Shown here in pieces: positions 1-7,960 of a stretch of DNA of 64,000 nucleotides; the stretch's first letter is position 1; each line of letters begins with the position of its first letter. Made by a program: the position numbers and the translations under genes. The stretch is from positions 141,185 to 205,184 of the forward strand of contig CASFUZ010000002.1 in assembly GCA_949298065.1 (NCBI GenBank), read 5' to 3'. This DNA is from an uncultured Pseudomonadota bacterium. Lineage in GTDB: Bacteria; Pseudomonadota; Alphaproteobacteria; RF32; CAG-239. Under the pieces are notes generated by a model that was not told the origin of the DNA, did not search any database, and saw nothing but the letters and a program-made list of their open reading frames with translations.

Positions 1-867
1 CCGACCCAAACCGTTCAACCAGCTGATGATACTGTTGCCATAGATTCTCTTTATCCGAGCCCTTTTCAACCGCGCAAGGATTTTGATGAAGAAGCGCTTA
101 ATGCTTTGGTTGAATCAATCAAGGAAAAAGGCGTTTTGCAGCCTTTGCTGGTTCGTCGCAAAGGTGATAAATATGAGATTATTGCCGGAGAGCGTCGTTG
201 GCGTGCCTCCAAACTTGCCGGACTAAAGTCTGTTCCCGTGATTGTCAAAGAGATGGACGACAAAGAGGTCTTGGAAGTCGCTTTGGTTGAAAACCTCTTG
301 CGCGAGAATTTATCTGCCATAGAAGAAGCCGAGGGCTTTCAGCGCTTAATAGATGAGTTTTCGCACACGCAGGAAGCTTTGGCACAAATTGTCGGAAAAT
401 CACGCAGTCATGTTGCCAATACTTTGCGCTTATTATCCCTGCCCGATTCGGTAAAAGTAATGGTGCGTGAGGGTAAATTATCTGCCGGACATGCCAGAGC
501 CTTGGTTGGTCTGGAAAATGCAGAAGCCTTAGCAAAACAGATAATTGCAAAAGATTTAAATGTCCGTCAGGTTGAGGAGCTCGTTGCCAAGCAAAAAAAT
601 CCCGAGCCCAAAGAACCCAAAAAGGCAAAAGATGAAGATATTGTGGAGATAGAAAAAGATTTGAATAAAAATCTTGGCCTCCGTATCAAAATTTCGCCAA
701 GCAAACAAGGCGGGGGTAAAGTTGTTTTGCAATATGCCTCTGCGGCAGAACTTGATATGATTATTGATATCTTGGAGCAAAAACGCAAAACCGGTATGAT
801 ACCGACCCCGCAAAGCGAAGCTCCTGCACCGACAAATGAAAAATTTACGATGAAGATAATTGATTAA
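1..867 (+). CDS. parB: Chromosome-partitioning protein ParB (5'-truncated)
   Basis: The reading frame is open from base 1, so the first residues lie outside the window; 288 codons remain. The visible part begins in the ParB N-terminal domain (PFQPRK, then GVLQPLLVR) and carries the CTP-binding motif GERRWRA. A helix-turn-helix follows (TQEALAQIVGKSRSHVANTL), then a charged linker and a C-terminal dimerisation segment. ParB binds parS near the origin, spreads as a CTP-dependent clamp and works with the ParA ATPase to segregate origins. parA would be expected just upstream, off the window. A strong hairpin terminator follows the stop codon. The identification is firm. Confidence 0.96.
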   Translation, partial: PTQTVQPADDTVAIDSLYPSPFQPRKDFDEEALNALVESIKEKGVLQPLLVRRKGDKYEIIAGERRWRASKLAGLKSVPVIVKEMDDKEVLEVALVENLLRENLSAIEEAEGFQRLIDEFSHTQEALAQIVGKSRSHVANTLRLLSLPDSVKVMVREGKLSAGHARALVGLENAEALAKQIIAKDLNVRQVEELVAKQKNPEPKEPKKAKDEDIVEIEKDLNKNLGLRIKISPSKQGGGKVVLQYASAAELDMIIDILEQKRKTGMIPTPQSEAPAPTNEKFTMKIID

Positions 868-875
868 GTCAAAAA

Positions 876-904
876 GAAGCTCCCCAAAGGGAGTTTCTTT
901 TTTT
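876..904 (+). terminator. Intrinsic terminator of parB
   Basis: A 9-bp stem (GAAGCTCCC / GGGAGTTTC, one G-U pair) with the loop CAAA is followed by seven T. It starts 9 bases after the parB stop. Its core is the same as that of the terminator at 26943-26966. Confidence 0.85.
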
Positions 905-928
905 ATCTTTACTCCTTGTTAAGGGCTT

Positions 929-1039
929 ATGGATAAAATCTCTGAAAAAGAGCACGACAAAAAAATCTTGGAAATTTTAAAATCCTGTGTTCTAATAAAA
1001 CAAAACAACAAGAGGAAAGATACGTCATGGTTTTTCTGA
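929..1039 (+). CDS. Possible 36-residue small ORF upstream of the nuclease-like gene
   Basis: ATG at 929 opens a 36-codon frame that ends with TGA at 1037-1039, so it overlaps the start of the next gene by 13 bases in another frame. AAGGG at 921-925 lies three bases before the ATG, which is close for a ribosome site. The peptide is rich in Lys and Glu in its first half. The overlap could couple translation to the next gene, or the frame may be chance. I recognise no family. Confidence 0.25.
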   Translation: MDKISEKEHDKKILEILKSCVLIKQNNKRKDTSWFF

Positions 1040-2016
1040 AAAAAGCGCTTTTGGGTCTCGGAGCCTTAATTTTGATATTTATTGGCGGTAGCGGAACACA
1101 AAGCAGTAGCTTGTTACTGCAAGGCAGCGGCTTTATCGGACTGATAATCGGCTTGGTCGTGCTTTATATTTTCGGAAAAATGGCTTGGCGCGCAATGGGA
1201 TGTTTGCCGTCTTTTCTGGTTGTGGGCTCCATATTAGCTTTTATTGTTTATGCTATTGGCGGTTTTAATAACGGCATCGGCGGTGTTGGACAATCTCTGC
1301 GCAGCTTTTTAGGTATGCAAGGCAACGCCCAGCAAGCGCCGCAAAATGGTAGTGTAATAATGATGGAAGAAACTTACACACCTTCTTTAGACGAGAACTT
1401 TTCATCGGAGATTGGTTCTCAGGCAAGGCCGGAGCCACAAGCGCAAGCACCGCAAAAACAAAATGCTTTCCAACAGTTTATGAGTTCTTTTGGCGGCGGA
1501 CAGCAACAACAAGCAGCCCCCGCTTTTAACCCCAACAATTTTCCTGCAATTTATAGCTCGGCGCGCGTAATCAATGCCGATACTTTGGAGCTTCAGGGAA
1601 GATATTTTAAGCTCTATGGTATAGACGCGCCGGAAGCCAATCAAACCTGCGCCGACAACCAAGGACGCTCGTATAATTGTGGCAGAGAAGCTGCAATGTG
1701 GCTCAAAAATTGGATTACGTCCAATGAGCTTGAGTGTCGTGTTATGCAACAAGATTCCAAAGGCAATATGGTTGGAACATGTGCTTTGGGACAGTATGAC
1801 TTAGGCGCCGCTTTGGTAAACGCAGGTTGGGCAGTTGCTTACCGTAAATATTCGGATATTTATGTTCCTTATGAGCGTCAGGCGCAAGCCAACAAAAGGG
1901 GCTTGTGGCAAGGTCGCTTTTATATGCCTTGGGATTGGCGTGAGATGCAGGGTAAAAAACCCAAAATCAAGGTCATAAAGCCCAAAACAAAGCGGAAAGG
2001 CATTCTTGACCTCTAG
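1027..2016 (+). CDS. Membrane-anchored staphylococcal-nuclease-like protein
   Basis: 329 residues. The N-terminus has hydrophobic segments (about residues 5-75), followed by a Gln/Pro-rich linker (about 95-165) and then an SNase fold (about 175-310). The fold is recognised by NADTLEL, LYGIDAPE, the GWAVAYRKYS block and the RGLWQGRF/PWDWR end. This Cys-containing version of the fold is common in Alphaproteobacteria. The Glu of DAPE (Glu43 of S. aureus nuclease) is kept. The position before LYGIDAPE, normally Arg (Arg35), is Lys, and the usual YGR motif (Arg87) reads KGN. The protein may therefore be a weak or non-catalytic nuclease; this is inferred from motifs only. AGAGGA precedes the ATG. 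Confidence 0.82.
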   Translation: MVFLKKALLGLGALILIFIGGSGTQSSSLLLQGSGFIGLIIGLVVLYIFGKMAWRAMGCLPSFLVVGSILAFIVYAIGGFNNGIGGVGQSLRSFLGMQGNAQQAPQNGSVIMMEETYTPSLDENFSSEIGSQARPEPQAQAPQKQNAFQQFMSSFGGGQQQQAAPAFNPNNFPAIYSSARVINADTLELQGRYFKLYGIDAPEANQTCADNQGRSYNCGREAAMWLKNWITSNELECRVMQQDSKGNMVGTCALGQYDLGAALVNAGWAVAYRKYSDIYVPYERQAQANKRGLWQGRFYMPWDWREMQGKKPKIKVIKPKTKRKGILDL

Positions 2017-2024
2017 GAGTGCTT

Positions 2025-2483
2025 ATGGAAAAAATCGCACGCATTTGCCGTAATGAAGAAGAAACAGCCAAATTTGCTGCCCTTTTGGCGCAAAGGGTTA
2101 AAGTCGGGGATACCTTTGCTCTTTATGGCACCTTGGGCATGGGGAAAAGTGTTTTCGCCAGAGGCTTTATTCAAAGCCTGACCAAAGCGGAAGAAGTCCC
2201 CAGCCCGACCTTTACTTTGGTCCAGAGTTATGATGCTCCGAATTTTGAAATTTATCATTTTGACTTATATCGCCTAAAATCTCCGGATGAGATTTTTGAG
2301 CTGGGAATGGAAGAAGCGCTTTATGAGGGCGTATGTTTGATTGAATGGCCGGAAAAAATGGGCGGCTATCTACCCAAAAATTGTTTTTCTATCAAGATAT
2401 CGGCTCATCCGGAAGGAAGAGAGATAAGCATAAGCTCAACCTCTGCCGAAAAAATGGCACGGTTGCAAGATTTGGGTCTATAA
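2025..2483 (+). CDS. tsaE: tRNA threonylcarbamoyladenosine biosynthesis ATPase TsaE
   Basis: TsaE is the small P-loop ATPase that acts with TsaB and TsaD to make t6A37 in ANN-decoding tRNAs. Visible marks are the Walker A GTLGMGKS (residues 35-42), PSPTFTLVQSY, HFDLYRL and LIEWPEK. Length is 152 residues, normal for the family. A GTG at 2019 is in frame, but AGGAG at 2015-2019 is correctly spaced for ATG 2025, so I start there. It follows the nuclease-like gene by 8 bases and precedes hprK by one base. Confidence 0.94.
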   Translation: MEKIARICRNEEETAKFAALLAQRVKVGDTFALYGTLGMGKSVFARGFIQSLTKAEEVPSPTFTLVQSYDAPNFEIYHFDLYRLKSPDEIFELGMEEALYEGVCLIEWPEKMGGYLPKNCFSIKISAHPEGREISISSTSAEKMARLQDLGL

Positions 2484-2484
2484 A

Positions 2485-2907
2485 ATGCAAAATATTTACG
2501 CCACTTCGCTCAACTACAAAGGCAAGGCTGTTTTGCTGACCGGAGAGTCCGGGAGCGGCAAGTCAGATTTAGCTTTAAGGCTGATAATGCGCTATGGTGC
2601 AAGGCTGATTGCCGACGACAGAACAGATGTTGAGGCAAAAAACGGCATCTTAAAACTATCTGCTCCCGAAAATATAAAAGGGCTACTGGAGGTGAGGGGG
2701 ATAGGCATTCAGAAAGTGCCTTTTGACCAAGAAGGCAAGGCTGCTTTATGGGTTGAGTTGACAACAAATTCAAAAGAGATAGAGCGCTTGCCTCAAGAAA
2801 GCTTTGTTGAGATAGAAGGCATTAAGCTTCCCGCAATCAAGCTCAATGCATTTGAAGATTCCGCTCCCGAGAAGATTGTTATAAAAATGGATAGTTTGCT
2901 TGATTAA
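2485..2907 (+). CDS. hprK: HPr kinase/phosphorylase, short alphaproteobacterial form
   Basis: 140 residues, matching only the C-terminal catalytic domain of the longer HprK of Firmicutes, as is usual in Alphaproteobacteria. It has the P-loop GESGSGKS (residues 20-27), RLIADDRT, and the HprK signature GLLEVRGIGIQKV. It should phosphorylate a Ser of HPr. The matching HPr, with the target Ser kept, is at 37849-38127, 35 kb away next to an EIIA. In many relatives these genes sit together with a two-component system, so this locus is split. It is probably in one transcript with tsaE. Confidence 0.9.
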   Translation: MQNIYATSLNYKGKAVLLTGESGSGKSDLALRLIMRYGARLIADDRTDVEAKNGILKLSAPENIKGLLEVRGIGIQKVPFDQEGKAALWVELTTNSKEIERLPQESFVEIEGIKLPAIKLNAFEDSAPEKIVIKMDSLLD

Positions 2908-2969
2908 TTAAGCCTCTTAGCCTAAAATAAGCGCCAATTAAAGACTTTAATTAAACGAAAGAAAAATCC

Positions 2970-3761
2970 ATGGCAGGAAATTATATTGAAAACTTTTTCC
3001 GAAAGCTTGGCAAACCCTTGGTTCGTTTTATCGCCGGTTTGGGCGAGCTTTCAATTTTTATCGCCAAATCCGTATATCATAGCGTAACCCCGCCGTTTTA
3101 TATCAAATTGCTTGGTAAGCAGATGATAGACATCGGCTTTTATTCTTTGCCGGTTGTGGCTCTGACCACGATTTTTGCCGGTATGGTAATTGCTTTGCAG
3201 ACTTATTCGGGTTTTTCAAGCTATGGTGCGGAAAGCGCTGTTGCTTCCGTTGTTTTGATTTCCGTAACACGAGAGCTTGCGCCGGTCTTTTCCGGCTTGA
3301 TGGTTGCTGGTCGTATCGGTGCGGCAATGGCAGCCGAGATTGGTACAATGCGCGTAACCGAGCAGATTGATGCTTTGGTAACTCTTTCAACCAACCCTTT
3401 CAAATATCTGGTTGCGCCGCGCGTTTTAGCCAGCATTTTTGTATTGCCTTTATTGGTTTTGATTGGTGATGTTATTGGTATCTTTGGCGGCTTTATTGTT
3501 GCGGTTTACAAGTTGGGCTTCAACCCTGCCAACTACATCAACTCCACCATCAACGGTCTGGAGAGTTTGGATATCATCACCGGTGTTGTCAAAGCCTGCG
3601 TCTTTGGTTTCATCATTGCCATTATGGGCTGCTACAATGGTTATAAATCTCGCGGCGGTGCACAAGGCGTTGGTGAGGCAACGACAAACGCGGTTGTTTC
3701 GGCATCAATTTTGATTCTGATTTTCAACTATGTCATCACCGAACTTCTGTTTTCAAAATAA
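2970..3761 (+). CDS. mlaE: Lipid-transport ABC permease MlaE
   Basis: 263 residues with about five to six membrane segments. The MlaE family signature is visible: FAGMVIALQ, then ELAPVFSGLMVAGRIGAAMAAE, then GTMRVTEQIDAL. MlaE is the inner-membrane permease of the Mla system, which moves phospholipids between the inner and outer membranes. The ATPase gene mlaF follows. No mlaD (MCE protein), mlaC or mlaB is next to them; radA follows instead, so the rest must lie elsewhere if present. Confidence 0.93.
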   Translation: MAGNYIENFFRKLGKPLVRFIAGLGELSIFIAKSVYHSVTPPFYIKLLGKQMIDIGFYSLPVVALTTIFAGMVIALQTYSGFSSYGAESAVASVVLISVTRELAPVFSGLMVAGRIGAAMAAEIGTMRVTEQIDALVTLSTNPFKYLVAPRVLASIFVLPLLVLIGDVIGIFGGFIVAVYKLGFNPANYINSTINGLESLDIITGVVKACVFGFIIAIMGCYNGYKSRGGAQGVGEATTNAVVSASILILIFNYVITELLFSK

Positions 3762-3780
3762 GCTTAAGCGGAGAAAATCT

Positions 3781-4545
3781 ATGAGTGAATATAAAATACA
3801 AGTCAAAAATCTGCACAAAGCTTTTGGAAAAAAAGTTGTTTTGGACGGTGTTGATTTAGAGATAAAAAAAGGTGAATCTCTGGTTGTTATCGGTGGCTCC
3901 GGAACGGGAAAATCCGTTTTGATTAAATGTATTCAGGGCTTGCTAAATCCCGATAGCGGCTCCATCAAGGTTGACGGCATAGAAATCAACAATGCAGAAG
4001 ATGATATTCGTGATGCCATGCACGCCAAAATGGGAATGTTGTTTCAGGGCGGAGCCTTGTTTGATAGCTTAAGCGTTTGGGAAAATGTGGCCTTCGGCTT
4101 GATTGAAAACCAGAAATGGAACCGCAAAGACGCCAAGAACGAGGCTATTCGAGTTTTGCGCCAAGTTGGTTTGGCACCTGATGTCGCAGACTTGTCGCCG
4201 AGCGAACTTTCGGGTGGTATGCAAAAACGCGTTAGCTTGGCAAGAGCGATAGCTACCAAGCCGGAAATAATCTTTTTTGATGAGCCGACAACAGGTCTGG
4301 ATCCGATTATGGCCGATGTCATCAATGACCTGATTATTGAATCAGCCCGCGGCTTGGGGGCAACGGCTTTGACCATTACGCATGATATGGCTTCGGCTCG
4401 CAAAATTGCTGACAGAATAGCGATGCTCTACAAAGGCAAAATCATCTGGTGCGGCACGGTCAAAGAGATGGAAAAGACCGATAATCCGTATGTTTGCCAG
4501 TTTATCAACGGTTGTTCTCAAGGTCCGATAAAAGTGGAGGTCTAA
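3781..4545 (+). CDS. mlaF: Lipid-transport ABC ATPase MlaF
   Basis: 254 residues from ATG 3781. The frame is open from 3730, but GGAG at 3770-3773 has good spacing to 3781 and the earlier part overlaps mlaE. It has Walker A GGSGTGKS, the signature LSGGMQKRVSLARA, Walker B EIIFFDEPT and the switch His in ITHDM. It energises the MlaE permease. The stop is one base before radA, so the genes are probably co-transcribed. Confidence 0.92.
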   Translation: MSEYKIQVKNLHKAFGKKVVLDGVDLEIKKGESLVVIGGSGTGKSVLIKCIQGLLNPDSGSIKVDGIEINNAEDDIRDAMHAKMGMLFQGGALFDSLSVWENVAFGLIENQKWNRKDAKNEAIRVLRQVGLAPDVADLSPSELSGGMQKRVSLARAIATKPEIIFFDEPTTGLDPIMADVINDLIIESARGLGATALTITHDMASARKIADRIAMLYKGKIIWCGTVKEMEKTDNPYVCQFINGCSQGPIKVEV

Positions 4546-4546
4546 A

Positions 4547-5920
4547 ATGGCCAAGAAAGGCGGAAGCGAATTTGTCTGCCAAAATTGCGGCAGTATATAT
4601 CCCAAATGGCAGGGCAAGTGCGATGCTTGCGGCGAATGGAATACCATTGTTGAAGAAAAAGTCGGCGGTGATGGTTTTTCCAATCTTCCCGCCAAAAAGA
4701 AAGGGAAGTTGCTTGAATTTGTTGCCCTAAGCGGCGAAGAAACCGCTTTAAGCCGGATTCCAACGGGAATAAAAGAGTTAGACCGTGTTTCAGGCGGCGG
4801 TTTGGTTCCGGGCTCAGCCATTTTGGTCGGCGGTGATCCGGGTATCGGCAAATCCACTTTGCTGTTGCAGGTATGTGCCAGTATTGCCAATGCACCGACA
4901 CATCCCGAATGTTATTATATTTCAGGAGAAGAGGCCATAGACCAAGTGCGGATTCGCGCCAAAAGATTAGGCTTGGAACAATCTCCGGTCAAGCTGGCTT
5001 CAACAACGGATGTCAAAGACATAATTGAAACACTGAATAAGTCAGATGCCGCCGTTGTCATCATAGACTCAATTCAAACCATGTATCTGGAAGAAGTTGA
5101 ATCAACTCCGGGCAGCGTGGCTCAAGTTCGTGCTTGCGCTTATGAGCTTATTAAGCTGGCCAAGAAAAAAGGCTTTGTGCTCTTTCTGGTTGGTCATGTT
5201 ACCAAACAGGGAGCTATAGCAGGTCCGCGCGTTTTAGAACATATGGTAGATACGGTCTTGTATTTTGAGGGCGAGAGAGGGCACCATTTCCGTATTTTGC
5301 GCGCGGTAAAAAACCGCTACGGTGCAACGGATGAAATCGGCGTTTTTGAAATGCAGGACAAAGGTCTGGTAGAGGTTGAAAACCCATCAGCTTTGTTTTT
5401 GGCGGAAAGACAAGGCAACATATCCGGCTCTTGTGTCTTTGCCGGGATAGAAGGCTCCAGACCGGTTCTGGTGGAGATACAAGCTTTGGTAAGCCCAACG
5501 AGCTATGCCAGCCCCAAACGCGCTGTTGTTGGCTGGGATTCCAACCGTTTGGCAATGGTTTTAGCCGTTTTGGAAGCTCGTTGCGGTATGAATTTGAGCT
5601 CTCAGGATATTTATTTGAATATTGCCGGCGGTTTAAAAATTTCTGAGCCTGCGGCTGATTTGGCTGTTGCTATGGCTGTCATATCATCAATGACGAACAA
5701 GCCATTACCCTCAGATACTGTAATCTTCGGCGAAATAGGGCTTTCGGGCGAAATCAGAGCTGTGAGCCAACCCAATTCGCGCCTGAAAGAAGCGCATAAG
5801 TTAGGTTTTGCCAGTGCCATTATGCCGGCAAGTTATAAAAAAGATAAGAAACTCAATAATCACGAAATGCTGATTCACGAAATCGGCAATGTTCAACGTC
5901 TTATAAATTGGTTTAATTAA
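4547..5920 (+). CDS. radA: DNA repair protein RadA
   Basis: 457 residues, the usual length. The domain order is typical: an N-terminal zinc finger (CQNC...CDAC), a RecA-like ATPase with Walker A GGDPGIGKST, the RadA-specific KNRYG motif, and a C-terminal Lon-protease-like domain without proteolysis (PAADLAVAMAVISS). RadA is a branch-migration helicase that helps process recombination intermediates. Confidence 0.96.
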   Translation: MAKKGGSEFVCQNCGSIYPKWQGKCDACGEWNTIVEEKVGGDGFSNLPAKKKGKLLEFVALSGEETALSRIPTGIKELDRVSGGGLVPGSAILVGGDPGIGKSTLLLQVCASIANAPTHPECYYISGEEAIDQVRIRAKRLGLEQSPVKLASTTDVKDIIETLNKSDAAVVIIDSIQTMYLEEVESTPGSVAQVRACAYELIKLAKKKGFVLFLVGHVTKQGAIAGPRVLEHMVDTVLYFEGERGHHFRILRAVKNRYGATDEIGVFEMQDKGLVEVENPSALFLAERQGNISGSCVFAGIEGSRPVLVEIQALVSPTSYASPKRAVVGWDSNRLAMVLAVLEARCGMNLSSQDIYLNIAGGLKISEPAADLAVAMAVISSMTNKPLPSDTVIFGEIGLSGEIRAVSQPNSRLKEAHKLGFASAIMPASYKKDKKLNNHEMLIHEIGNVQRLINWFN

Positions 5921-5931
5921 AGGATTAACAA

Positions 5932-6681
5932 ATGCAAGAATTAAATAATCTGGATATTGCCATCTTAATTATTGTTGCCATCTCAGCTCTTATCGCTTTG
6001 GGGAGAGGTTTGGTTAAAGAGGTATTATCAATTGTCGGCTGGGTAATGGCCGGCGTATCGGTTATTTATCTTTTGCCCGTATTAAACCCGTTTATGATGA
6101 AATATATTGAAAGCGGCTGGATGTCTGGTGTTGTAACGGCATCGCTGATAATCATAATTTTTATGATTATCTGGATTTATGCCACGGCCGGCGTTGTTGG
6201 CAAAATCCGCACCAGCAAATTGAGTGGCTTAGACAGAATGTTAGGCTTGTTTTTCGGCATTGTCAGAGCCTTTTTGTTAGTTGTTTTGATGTATATTCTC
6301 ATCAGTTGGATGATGCCGGTCAAATCACAGCCGGAGCTGCTTAAAAAGTCAAAATATTTCCAGATAGCAGGCAATTTTGCCGAGCCGATAGAAAAGCTTA
6401 TACCTAAAGATACTTTAGACGCTATCAAAGAAAAGACATCAGAAGTCGGCTTAACCTCGGATGAAGATGAAGAAGAGAAAAAAGCTGAAGCCAAGGATAA
6501 GAAAGAAACAAACAAAGACAAAAAAGATGTAGATGCTTTGTTTGAGAAACTTGCTCAGCCGCAGATTGAAAAAATGCGTGATGACAAGAAGAAGCTTCAG
6601 CAAATCAAGGAAGATTTTGAGGGCTACAATAACTACGAGCGCAACAATCTGGATAGACTAATTGAAAACACGGTAGAATAA
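5932..6681 (+). CDS. cvpA: CvpA family membrane protein
   Basis: 249 residues. Four hydrophobic segments occupy the first 130 residues, with the CvpA pattern of ALGRGLVKE after the first one and SKLSGLDRMLGLFFG before the last. A long cytoplasmic tail rich in Lys and Glu (about 165-249) follows. E. coli CvpA is needed for colicin V production; in general the family affects envelope homeostasis. It lies 11 bases after radA and converges on yraN with one base between the stop codons. Confidence 0.85.
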   Translation: MQELNNLDIAILIIVAISALIALGRGLVKEVLSIVGWVMAGVSVIYLLPVLNPFMMKYIESGWMSGVVTASLIIIIFMIIWIYATAGVVGKIRTSKLSGLDRMLGLFFGIVRAFLLVVLMYILISWMMPVKSQPELLKKSKYFQIAGNFAEPIEKLIPKDTLDAIKEKTSEVGLTSDEDEEEKKAEAKDKKETNKDKKDVDALFEKLAQPQIEKMRDDKKKLQQIKEDFEGYNNYERNNLDRLIENTVE

Positions 6682-6682
6682 G

Positions 6683-7033
6683 CTAAAAAGCATTTTTCAG
6701 GTGCAAAAGAGAGAAGGGTAGCTTAACCAAAACGGCATCAAACCGGATATCATAAGAGCTATATTGCGGGTGCTTTTTCAAAAAGGCTTCCGCGCCGTTG
6801 CGGATTCTAAGTTTTTGTTTTTCAGACAGGGCATAAGCAGCATTTTCAAGTGTTGAGCGCTTTTTAACCTCAACAAAAACCAATGTTTTGCCTTTTCTTG
6901 CGACAAAATCCACCTCTCCGGCATGTGTTCCCTTGCCGGTAATGTAGTTTGCAGCCACAATGCGATAACCTTTGAGGCGGAATAAACTTCGCGCCAAAAA
7001 TTCAGCCCAATGTCCGGAATGATAATTATTCAT
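6683..7033 (-). CDS. yraN: UPF0102 / YraN endonuclease-fold protein
   Basis: 116 residues. It has the PD-(D/E)XK-like core of the YraN family: GHWAEFLAR at the start, GEVDFVARKG in the middle and FVEVKKRS just after. The precise role is unsettled. The start overlaps the rsmI end by 8 bases, the common rsmI-yraN pair. Confidence 0.9.
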   Translation of the reverse strand: MNNYHSGHWAEFLARSLFRLKGYRIVAANYITGKGTHAGEVDFVARKGKTLVFVEVKKRSTLENAAYALSEKQKLRIRNGAEAFLKKHPQYSSYDIRFDAVLVKLPFSLLHLKNAF

Positions 7034-7862
7034 TTTTGAGTTTCAAAGCCAGTTCATAAATTTCGTTTTTATTTAGTCCGTAAGAGGCAACCATTTCCTT
7101 AACGGCAGACTTAAGCGGCATTTCAGCAAGTTTTTGCTTTAAGATTCCCTCAACATCAAGGCCGGAAAAATCTTTTTCGGAAGCCGGAGCAATCATTAGA
7201 ACCATTTCACCTTTAGGTTCTTTAGCGCTAAAATGTTCAATAAGTTCGGCCGCCGTGCCGTTGATGCATTCTTCATAAACTTTGCTGATTTCGCGGGCAA
7301 CAGCCATTTCTCTTTCTCCGAAAACTTCTTTGGCCGCTTCAAGGGTTTTGAGAATACGCTGTGCCGTTTCGTAAAAAACAATCGTAGCTTTTGTTTCCTT
7401 AAATTCACTTAATATATCAAAACGAGCTTTGTCTTTGTTCGGAATAAACCCGGCAAAGAGAAAACGGTTTGTTGGCAGACCGGAAAGCTGCAAAGCGCAA
7501 ATAAGCGCGCAACAACCCGGCAAAACGCTGACAAAAACACCTTGTTCGCGCGCCTTATGAATGAGCTTATACCCGGGGTCCGAAATCAGAGGTGAACCCG
7601 CATCGCTGACCAGAGCAATGCTTTTGTTTTCATAGATTGCCAAATCCAAAATATTTTGCGCTTCATCTTCTTCATTATAATTTTGGTAGACAATAAATTT
7701 CTTGTTTGCTGAACTGATATTAAGAAGAGCAAAAAGTTTTTTGGTAATACGAGTATCTTCGCAAGCAATAACGTCAGCTTCTTTAAGCGTTTCAACGGCT
7801 CTGGGCGAAATATCTCCCAGATTTCCGATAGGTGTAGCCACAATGTATAATCCGTTCTGCAT
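7026..7862 (-). CDS. rsmI: 16S rRNA 2'-O-ribose methyltransferase RsmI (C1402)
   Basis: 278 residues of the tetrapyrrole-methylase fold. Visible motifs are LYIVATPIGNLGDISPRA at the N-terminus, ACEDTR and SDAGSPLISDPGY. RsmI methylates the 2'-OH of C1402 in 16S rRNA using S-adenosylmethionine. It is divergent from the LpoA-like lipoprotein gene and overlaps yraN downstream, an order common in Proteobacteria. Confidence 0.95.
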   Translation of the reverse strand: MQNGLYIVATPIGNLGDISPRAVETLKEADVIACEDTRITKKLFALLNISSANKKFIVYQNYNEEDEAQNILDLAIYENKSIALVSDAGSPLISDPGYKLIHKAREQGVFVSVLPGCCALICALQLSGLPTNRFLFAGFIPNKDKARFDILSEFKETKATIVFYETAQRILKTLEAAKEVFGEREMAVAREISKVYEECINGTAAELIEHFSAKEPKGEMVLMIAPASEKDFSGLDVEGILKQKLAEMPLKSAVKEMVASYGLNKNEIYELALKLKNE

Positions 7863-7960
7863 ATCTTTATCTTTACATTAAGAGAATTTTATTCTAAATC
7901 TGATTAAGTATTGTTTCATAATACATTATATTTTCGGATTGTTTTCTATTTTAAGGTAAA

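Noticed and set aside
928-936. Single DnaA-box-like site (TTATCCATA on the minus strand)
   Set aside because: One mismatch and no neighbouring boxes; a lone site does not make an origin. A similar lone site near 63764 was rejected for the same reason.
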